A stretch of DNA of 64,000 bases, taken from the NCBI GenBank assembly GCA_020055645.1, contig CM034548.1, forward strand, positions 14,260,001-14,324,000, in the 5' to 3' direction. The notes below the pieces were generated by a model, which did no database searches, was not told the DNA's origin, and was given only the letters and a program-made list of their open reading frames with translations. Shown piece after piece: positions 52,940-64,000 of this stretch. Source of the DNA: Tomocerus qinae (Eukaryota > Arthropoda > Collembola > Entomobryomorpha > Tomoceridae). Position numbers and translations under genes: made by a program. Numbering within the stretch: position 1 is the stretch's first letter; each line of letters starts with the position of its first letter.

Positions 52940-55900
52940 AGAATTGCGCACTTAATTGTAGAAGAAATTGATTACTGAAATAGGTAGACTCTCCTAATCA
53001 ATTTAAATTGTATTTTACAATTAGTACCTACGTTATTAGAGTTCTGTACTACCACTCAAAGAAGAGAAATAAGATTTTTAGCTATTAAGCTGCGGAGTTT
53101 TATACCATAAGCAAGAATGACACTGATTAAACTTACAAGGAGAAATGCGTAGGTTAAAAGTGTGGGAAATGGGAGAAATAAAGAAAAACCAATATTGCAG
53201 TTGGCCAAAACATTTTTCATACCCGACGGGCTTCTACAGATCTATTACAAGTAGAAACGCTGTAAGGGATTATTGGATCCACTCCTGTAATTTTCACAAA
53301 TGACAATTTTTGTTACTCCAGAATTTCTGAATTTAAGCAGATTGATATTGTGTGTTTCCCGGGTAGATTTATGTCGTAATTGGCAATTTGTAGATCGCTA
53401 TACGACATAAGCGAGTTTGTCTTAGCAATTTTGCTTTTCATTTGTATACCTCATTTCATGGATGTGTGCATAAATAGGTACATGTGCAAGCAGGATGCTA
53501 ATTTCCATTGTTTAACTGAATATACTTACATTAGTTAGAATTTAGAAGGAAGTTTGTGTATGATAGGAACATGTCGTAGAGAATGCGAGGAACATTTATT
53601 TTTTGTATGCAGGACGAATCAAACAATATTGCACAGGGATTGAAACATTGGTATAGAATCTGCATCTTTATTCTTACCGTTTACCTTCCACACACTCAGT
53701 TAAGGAAACAAACGATATTACAAAAATATGGTTCAGTGAAATACGTTTTATACAGAATATATATCATGACTAATCTCGTAATCTGGTCTTATACTATTGC
53801 ATTGCAACCTTGATAACCTGTGAACATGACTTTTGTACAGATTCGTAAATTAACAAATAAATAAGACGCTCTTCTTCTAATGCTTTCTGTTAAGTATTTT
53901 AAAGTTACGTTTACAAAGTCTCCAGGACATGCAAGTAGAATTTTAAAATAATGTTTCCTACTAAAAGCTGTAGTTTTCAATTTAAAAGTATTAAATTTCT
54001 CTCATGAGACACTCGTAGACAGATAGAATCGAGCAAAAAATTCGAAATTTCTCTAAAAGCTTACACTTGGGATTACTATTCTGTATATTGTTTAAATATC
54101 TTTTACAAAATGAAGGGTAATATGCTAGAAGGTGATGAGACGATAAGATATATAACGTGAATTCCTTCATGACTTTTTGAAGATAGTAAAATGGTGGAGT
54201 AAAAGTAAAATCAGTGATATTTCGTGCTACTCCATTGTAGATAAACATTTTGTCCGAAGTAATGTGCATAAGTACAATCAATAAAAGTACATAGAAAGGT
54301 AAGAGAGTTGTATTAGGAGAAATGAAAAGATATGGAAAGGCGTTGTTCAATAGATAAGGGAATAGGTACCATACAAATTAAGACAGAGAGCTCTTTAGGT
54401 ACACTAACAAAATGGAGTCGTGAAGGAATGTCTTCTAATTGTGCATCCCATTCTGGAAACATTTTGTAATTTGTACTGAACTGTTATACAATTAGTGTTT
54501 CGCTTTTCTATCATCACTTGATTTTAGAAATATTAGAATCAATGATTCTAAATATATTGTGACGTACTTGTAGTAAAGACATTGAAACGTATTATTAATA
54601 TTTAAGACGGGTAGTCGCGTTGCATGATTACATAAACACAACTACTATAATATTCATACCTTACTCATATTTACACATTTGATATACGCATGTAAATATT
54701 TGAAACTTGACAACTGAAATGTCATTTGGCTTATTGTCCAATGTGAGATTGATAGCAATTTGAAATGCATAATTGCTACATAAGAAGATTATAATACAGA
54801 AATATACATTAGATTAAAATGTAGAAATAATATTTCGAGCTAGGTAGTTATAATAAATAGTAAAAATATATATGTAGCCATAAAATACTAGGTTGAAGAA
54901 AAGTTTGTGGATTAAAACAGAATGGGGTAGCATTATAGCCTCAAAAACATCAACATATGTGGTAGCAGTACATATTAACTGATAGAGAGGATGATTATAT
55001 TAAAGCATGTTATTGCACTCAATACATACCTAAATACGAGGTATGATTTTGAAATTATAATATTATAACTACTACAGTGTTAAAATGTAAATAGCATGGA
55101 GTTAAGAATTTATGTATACCTTAGTATTAAGTAATAAAGTAAGCAACTAATTATTGAATTCAGCACCAGAACAAACCGCCATGGGGCCATAGCCAGAAAA
55201 AGGTTTGTGATGAAATTGTGTTGAGAGAGTAATCTGAGATACGTTGTACTTACACAATCATTCTAATCACGTTGAACAGTTCAAATCAATCTACACATAG
55301 AATAATATGTTCAATGGACATAAATATTGTATTTAATAAATTATTATGCCATTGCATCAAAGCAAGATGAAAAATAAGAGCGATGAAATATATTATTCAT
55401 ATTACTTGCTATATGAAAACTTATATCATAGTTATTATACTAGTAACTGTAAAATTGTAATCTTTACGCAAAATATGTTTGACAGTATACTCTAAGTTAA
55501 TTAATAAATATTCCAACATTTTCCCTCTGCTTTTAGTAGTATTAGAGCTGAAAACATAAGAGAATACAGTTTAAACCGTTCTTTGGTTTCTATGTGATGT
55601 AAAGATGTAATTATAGTAGTCTGGGCATGCTGTACATAATAATATGCCAAATCGTATATCTGGAAAAATAGAGTAGAAATAGTTGAAGTATAAATTTAGA
55701 CCTTATCAAATATTCAATTAATAGATTGTAAATAGTAACATAATTATAGTAATTAGAGTTGGAATCAAGCCATGTTGTCACTCTCGACTCTACTCGATGT
55801 AGTGCCAAAATGTCTTTTTTGACTAGACTGGACTTCTTCCAACCAAAAAATCAACATGAACTTTTGAAATCTTATTGCATCACAAATAAAATATTCATTT

Positions 55901-58900
55901 AGAATTAGTGTGATAATTTAACAAAAAATGTGTACGTGCAGTTAAATAGAAGGGGAGAGGGAGGCTCTCAATATCAATTTCAATGACCGTTTTTTGAAAA
56001 TGTTTAAACAAGACTTGGTCCCAACTCTAATGTATACCTGATGTATATTATAACTATTTCACAAATTATTATACTTTTTAATTGCAAACATAGAGTAATA
56101 AAAATGGAATGCGTGCAGAAATATATTACAAATAATATGCGTGGGTACTTACGCAAATCATGAAAATGTACCTTTCCGCTAAGATATTATTAAGTCACAC
56201 GCATAAATCTTGTAAACATTCTAATAGGTCCAATATTATAGTGTAACAGTACCAACTCTTTGCTTATGTTATTCTAGGAGAAAAACCGAGTTTAGACTTG
56301 ATGATGATATGGCATTTGAAGTGATGAAGGTGATGGTTTATAATTTAGAATTACTCATAGTATATGTAATTATATAATCTAATGAAATGTGAAACTGTGA
56401 ATGTGTTTGCCAACAAATTGATATTATTCTTTCTTGTAAAAAAAGCAAAATAAACTTTTCCAATATAATTTCCACATCCATACGCCCAATTATTAACCAC
56501 AAACATAATTAGCTCTATACACTTGTCTTATTCAATGAAACTAATATTACTGGCAATATTTTTCTTGAATGGTGATATTGCATATTTAATTCATGGAATT
56601 GTCGTTGATATGATGTTCAAATAAAATTACTTTAATATGAAATCATTTAAGAGAATGGAATGGAGATCCTCGAAATAAATATTGCCTACTTAAGTCTTTC
56701 AAAGTTTACAATGTAATTTTCCAACTTTAAGCAAATTGATTTTAATTTTATTTTTTAAATTTCCTGTAATAATAATGGGTATGTTTCGATTACGTACTAC
56801 ATGAATTTCCATAATAATAATTGAAAAACTATCCTTCTGCACATCTAAAGAGGATACAGTTCCTATGTCGCTAAGAAGGAACTTACATAAGAGTCAATTT
56901 TTGCAAATCATTACAGCTTCTAGCTCATAGAGTCCAAGTTTTTGAAAGCATTCCGGTTTTTTCTGAAATATCAGTGTAATGTAAATGAGAGTTAGGGTTT
57001 AGTTGGCCAAAACTACATATAGCTACCCACATAGTCCAAAGGAGCAAAGCAGAATATGGGCAAAAGGGGCAAACGTACTGAAAATACATTCTTTATTGTA
57101 TCTTTTGAAATCTTTAGCTCCCGTTTTGACTTCTACCCACTTCTCTCCTTTTTCCTCACCAGCCACCTCTATCTACCCACATAGTTACTACCCGCCGGCT
57201 AGCTGAACTCTGTTAAACCCACAAGAAATAGCCGAGTTCAACTAAGGGCTGAAAATTTTCGTAGGATTCCATGAAATTTCATTCACTGCTTTATTACAGG
57301 CTTAAATTATATTATTACCGTACTTTTACTAGTTACCATAGGTATAGTTACTTAAAAGGGGAATTTGAGCAAATATGATTCTCGCAAATCGACTAAACGT
57401 AAGTAATATGGTTTTCAGTTTCAGAATCTATCAAGATTTTTAAGACGAACACGAAAGCCAGACTTCCAAAAAAACATTTTTAAAGCATCAAAATATTCAG
57501 TTTGAAAATTTTGATTTTGAGTGGGAAAATACATGCAAGAATTATATTTTTATTCTTTCACGTTTGCAAACACAAATTCAAAAATGTGCCTCATGCTCGC
57601 CCTTATTTTCTTTTTTCTGCAATTTTTGTTTTATCTTTACGATTTTACAAAACCTTGGAATCATATTTTTCTGATTTTAAATGGGCATTTTTTGGTAACG
57701 ATGGTATCAACTGAAATTCTACTACAGAACGTGATACAATGGCTACCACCCACATTGCAAGAACTTAGTGGCGTGTATGTATTTTGATGCTTTCCATAGA
57801 AAATTACCCGTTGACATGGCAACTAAAGACGTGTCCTTAATATCAAGGCTCAACTTCTTTACAGTAACCCTCCACCTAGCGCATGATGTTTTTTTTGAAT
57901 GTCCACATAAGGCAACACAACGATTTTAATTACTTTTTAAACTTCTTATCAAACGGATTTTGAGACTTAAAACAGCGTTGTCTCCACATTACTATTTTAT
58001 GGTACATTAACTGTTGGAAATGACCCATAAACTTTTATGTTAAAAAGAAAAATATTTTTTTACTTTTCTTCAAATTATGTATTTAAAAATCTTTTTATCA
58101 AATAATACATCTTCAAAGCTAGATAAAACCGTAAACACCCTTTAGGGAACTTATATACTATAGAATTAGTAAGTAATTGACGCATACCTATACACAAAAA
58201 TATTTTCAATCACATTTTGTATTCAGCCTGTGAGACTTGGTAGAAGCTTATTTCAAGAATATTATTGTGTCTGCATTCTGCATTGACTTCATAAAGGTTC
58301 AGATAAACTAGAAGTCCTCAACGGACTATAACAATCCTTTGTAACCTGTAATGACTGTAATGTACGATATGTGGTTAAATGGCAATAAACATTGTGATAG
58401 TCATAAGGTAATTTCATTTACGTAAGTCTCTTCATAGAAATTCTGATAATTTTTAGTGCCTCTTAGTATAATGACAATAGAGTCTAAGTTTATTGTCAAT
58501 TTCAGTTTTTGGCCCATTAAAAGATCTTAAGATCTTGAATGTAAAGTCTTGTAATATGGACTATTCTGCTTTCTCAATTGTGGACCCATCATTTTATCAT
58601 TAATGAGTAAGTTTATGATGACGAGTGTTTATGATGGAAATAAAAGAACAATAGATGCCAAGAAATGGGTTACAACCTAATAAGTCAAAACAAACTTTAT
58701 TACAGAATTTCCCACATTACAGTAATAGCTTATTACAGTAATTGCTGAATTATTCTGTAAAACAAATAATGGTAGATTGACTGATTATGAGCATACTTTA
58801 TGAACCTTCTTATCATTAGATGTATAGTAACACAGATATTTATGCTAAGTATTTAAGTATGTACTCGGCAAGTTAATAGGCTCAACCTCTCAACACTATA

Positions 58901-59217
58901 GGTCAGTAATAAGAACCCAAATCCTTATACCTATTATGAGTGATCTATTGTAAAAAGAACATTTGAATTCTATAGAAACACGAAATACTCTAAAAACGAG
59001 TTTAAATATTAAATAAACTACACCTTTTACTATACCTTACTATAATTACTCAATCCTCATTTCTATGATACATAATAAACGTCATGTGAACAACGTTCGA
59101 ATCTAAACGAATTGGTGTTTATTCTCCTATTTCCATGAGATATGAACAGGAAGTTTGACAACAAAACATAATAACTGTTTACACATTGTAAGGATTTCTC
59201 TGAAATATTTTTTACTT
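52940..59217. other. Intergenic region between convergent E78 and ANT
   Basis: About 6.3 kb of AT-rich DNA with no supported gene. Short ORFs here are compatible with chance. One small exon-like segment (56278-56329) with a good acceptor is listed as a finding but not called. Confidence 0.7.
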
Positions 59218-59218
59218 G

Positions 59219-59224
59219 TTTATT
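59219..59224 (-). terminator. Candidate ANT polyadenylation signal (AATAAA)
   Basis: AATAAA on the minus strand about 107 nt downstream of the ANT stop. A second copy lies at 59118-59123. Position and spacing are normal for a 3' end signal; which one is used cannot be told. Confidence 0.5.
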
Positions 59225-59330
59225 TAAGATTTTCGGATATACTACTGAGTCAATTATTATATGGATCTGGGCATTCTATATTGGCTTGCTTACGAAGAAC
59301 TTCCAGTAGTTTGCTACTTTTCGACTTCTC

Positions 59331-61405
<2,075 letters not shown>

Positions 61406-61418
61406 TTTGAATTAGGTA

Positions 61419-62555
61419 CTGAAAGAACAAAATATTATTATTATTCAAACAACGAGGAAGTATGTTCTCATTAGCTAACAAATAATACTACAACAGTTAT
61501 TCATTCAATTCACAGAACAAGACATTACATAATGATTTTGCAATACTACTGGAAATACTCAAACAGTTATGCAACTAATTACATTAGTGTAAACGTGGAC
61601 TTGTGGTCTATAGATAAATCCTATCAGTACAAATTACAAAGTACAATAAAGTTGAGTGTGTAGATAAGGAAAGTTGAAGGCAGAAAATACCGGCACATGA
61701 TTAATACTTTAACACCTAACATTAACATCATTTCCATTTAACAACTCGTACACCTATCTTCCTACATTCAAATACATGGTCATACGACACTACAAGTTTA
61801 ACTAATTTGAATATTATAACCATACATGTTATATGCATGTTTACTTTAACGTAATGAAAAGCTACTAAATATTCACGTTTCATCCAGGAAGAATAAATAC
61901 TACACAATACATACACATTCTAAAAGCATGGCCATTTTAAAACATCAAATTATAAAAATTCTACCATTTAAAATAAAACCTTTGCACAGATACAGTTTTT
62001 TGAGAGTGTCCAAGAATCGGGGCCAGTTCTATTAAAACTATTGACTTGCTATTCGATCCATCTCGTAGGTTTGCACGATTGTATCAACCATAAACGTCGT
62101 GCACTATGTACCCTGTCACTAAACTACTAACATTAATAGAGACGACCTAAACCGCTAAACAGTTAACAATAGACACCAATGCATGCAACGTAAATACACA
62201 AGAACTAAAGATCAATATTACATATTGCAGATACAGATAACATTATATAGTGACTATATTATACTTTATAATAAAAGTTTTGTTAAGTGATCAGAATTTT
62301 TAATATTAAATATACTCTAAATGGTACTACTAAATATTACATAATATATCGTCGTGGATATTATTGCTCTGTACGGAAAATCGTTAATATTTAAGTATTC
62401 ATTTAATTGTAAGTGACATCGTATAACAGCGTAGTAACATATCTCCATTTTCAGACTTATATGTACATACACGACGATATATTATTTCCTTATGTTGCTT
62501 TACAATGCCGTCAAGTTTTATTTGACATTTTATTTAGCAATTTTAATTGTCTTAC
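61419..62555 (-). other. Probable ANT 5' UTR intron
   Basis: Lies between the candidate noncoding exon and the acceptor 13 nt before the ANT ATG. Contains a perfect 16-bp inverted repeat (62341-62356 with 62470-62485). Otherwise AT-rich with no coding sequence. Confidence 0.45.
62341..62485. repeat. 145-bp segment bounded by perfect 16-bp inverted repeats
   Basis: ATAATATATCGTCGTG at 62341-62356 is the exact reverse complement of 62470-62485. No convincing target-site duplication is seen at the edges, so a MITE identity is not established. It lies in the probable ANT 5' UTR intron, about 70 bp from the candidate first exon. Confidence 0.85.
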
Positions 62556-62650
62556 GTTTTGCACTTGACTAGTCGGATGTTTTCTTCTTTGGATTTGGAA
62601 ATTCGAGTTTGACCGCCGGGTGCTTGCTCGTCAACAAATTCTGATTTATT
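62556..62650 (-). promoter_or_regulatory. Candidate ANT noncoding first exon and promoter
   Basis: The ANT start codon is preceded by a splice acceptor, which requires an upstream 5' UTR exon. On the minus strand this GC-richer segment ends in a clean donor (GCAAAAC/gtaaga; exon edge 62556) and contains GCACCCGGCGGTC in an otherwise AT-rich region. A TATTTTAATAAAT string lies just upstream. The link to the acceptor at 61419 would define a 1137-bp UTR intron. Inference only. Confidence 0.45.
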
Positions 62651-64000
62651 AAAATAAATGCTCGTTTCAAATACTTTTCATTAATAGTATATTTTGTAGA
62701 CTAATTGCTTCTCTTTAACTACATGAATGATTTAATTGAGCCTTTTTAGAGAACTGGTCGTTTTCCTTGACACTCTCACATTATATTCATGAATTGAGGT
62801 ACCTACTATTGTAGCTATTATAATCTCTGTGCTTCTGCCTTATTAAATGGGTAAACCCATTTTGGCCATAGTCAAATTTATCACCTAGACTCTATATTGT
62901 AGACTAGACTTTTAGAGTAATGCATTGCCTAAATACCTATTCATACATATTATAATCATAATTATGACGATTTATATGGTGCAGCGCATGCAGCCGGCTT
63001 ACAGCTTATCTTTAGCCATGTTTCAAGTAGGTATTACCCGAATGAACAAGGAGACCTACATTTTACTGTCTAGTGTAATGAATGCAGTAATACGTAAGCA
63101 GAAGATAGAAAGGGTTAGATGCTGAATGGAAAGTCAGAAGGTATTCTGAATCACGCACGTGAGGCATGTGCGTAAGCAAATTATATAGGTTACGGTTACA
63201 ATATAGTCACTTATAGCTCTTCAACCTTCCTATGATAAGAAATGTGAATATTGACTGAATGGCCGTCGGTATGTATAATATTATCTGCTTTGCTTTACTG
63301 CCAGTTTGTAGCATTTGTCTGGATAGATGTACTACTTTTACTCGGCAGAGTTTGCTTCGATCCAAGATACTATACTCTATACCTTTAAAGACGCCAGAGA
63401 ATGGATATGCAAGTTAAAAAATTCCATTTAGGAATTAACCAATTTATACCTATAGAAACTCATAAACATGTATGCACACGTTTAAAACCTTTAACAGGCT
63501 TTTATGACCCTTTTAATGAGTTCTTTGAATATTATTTTCGAGGCAGTCACTACTAATTCCTTGCAACCTTTGAAGTATTAATACTTGCATGAAAATCCCC
63601 AGAAATTGGATTTTCCATGAATTTGTCCTCTAAAATGAACTTATGCATTTCCTGGGTTAACCTGGGCAAACCCAATACTAATTCAATCTCTGCAGCAGCA
63701 GCAATTACTTTTACAGTGTCAAAAGAATATTCGAAATATTTTATAGTTTATGCAACAGAATCTGTTATCTATTTATCTTTCTACTTAATTGTCACATAAT
63801 AATTTGCATGTGTTTGTATGGAATAGAATTTTAACAAATGCATATCCAGTCTTTGAAAAGTTTATGAAGTAACATGGCGAATCGAGTGTTCGGTGCAGAA
63901 AGATAGTTTTAAGACTTCAAGAGTCACGGATATTTTTACAGTGTGTAAGCGATCAGCAGTCTAGTCGAACTAAAAGACTACTTTTATTCTTAGTATGCAA
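62651..64000. other. No gene seen at the right edge
   Basis: AT-rich sequence upstream of ANT. Short open frames only. Confidence 0.7.

Overview
This is eukaryotic, intron-rich, AT-rich nuclear DNA, almost certainly from an arthropod. The evidence is two spliced genes of recognisable animal families, GT-AG introns of 80 bp to 15 kb, triplet microsatellites, and a small hAT-type transposon remnant. The adenine nucleotide translocase is closest in wording to arthropod proteins I know. I cannot fix the order; a springtail or another basal hexapod or crustacean would fit, but that is a guess.

Layout. 1-32 kb: no coding gene I can support. This stretch holds AT-rich sequence, two GC-richer blocks (about 230-1340 and 26440-27130) that look like distal promoters or noncoding exons, a 10-bp minisatellite (7438-7770) with a decayed relative near 22.4 kb, a 160-bp hAT-like MITE with a perfect 8-bp target duplication (13713-13872), and several hairpins and triplet repeats. 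32.36-52.26 kb, plus strand: a complete six-exon nuclear receptor gene of 550 codons. Its DNA-binding domain identifies it as E78 (NR1E, ecdysone-induced protein 78), not E75 or REV-ERB. The first intron is 14.9 kb and the others are 131-1847 bp. 52.26-59.3 kb: E78 3' UTR, then intergenic AT-rich sequence. 59.33-61.41 kb, minus strand: a complete six-coding-exon ADP/ATP translocase (300 aa), with a likely noncoding first exon near 62.56-62.65 kb. The two genes are convergent (tail to tail). 62.65-64 kb: nothing recognised.

The genes have unrelated jobs: E78 is a transcription factor of the ecdysone cascade, and ANT is the inner-mitochondrial-membrane nucleotide exchanger. I found no bacterial-type system, CRISPR array, virus or wholly new gene system. 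The points most worth a second look are the E78 regulatory features (uORFs, a 9-nt tandem acceptor, a duplicated EcRE-like block in intron 1), the MITE, and the helically phased minisatellite. All exon joins were made by reading frame and splice-site logic, not by transcript data.
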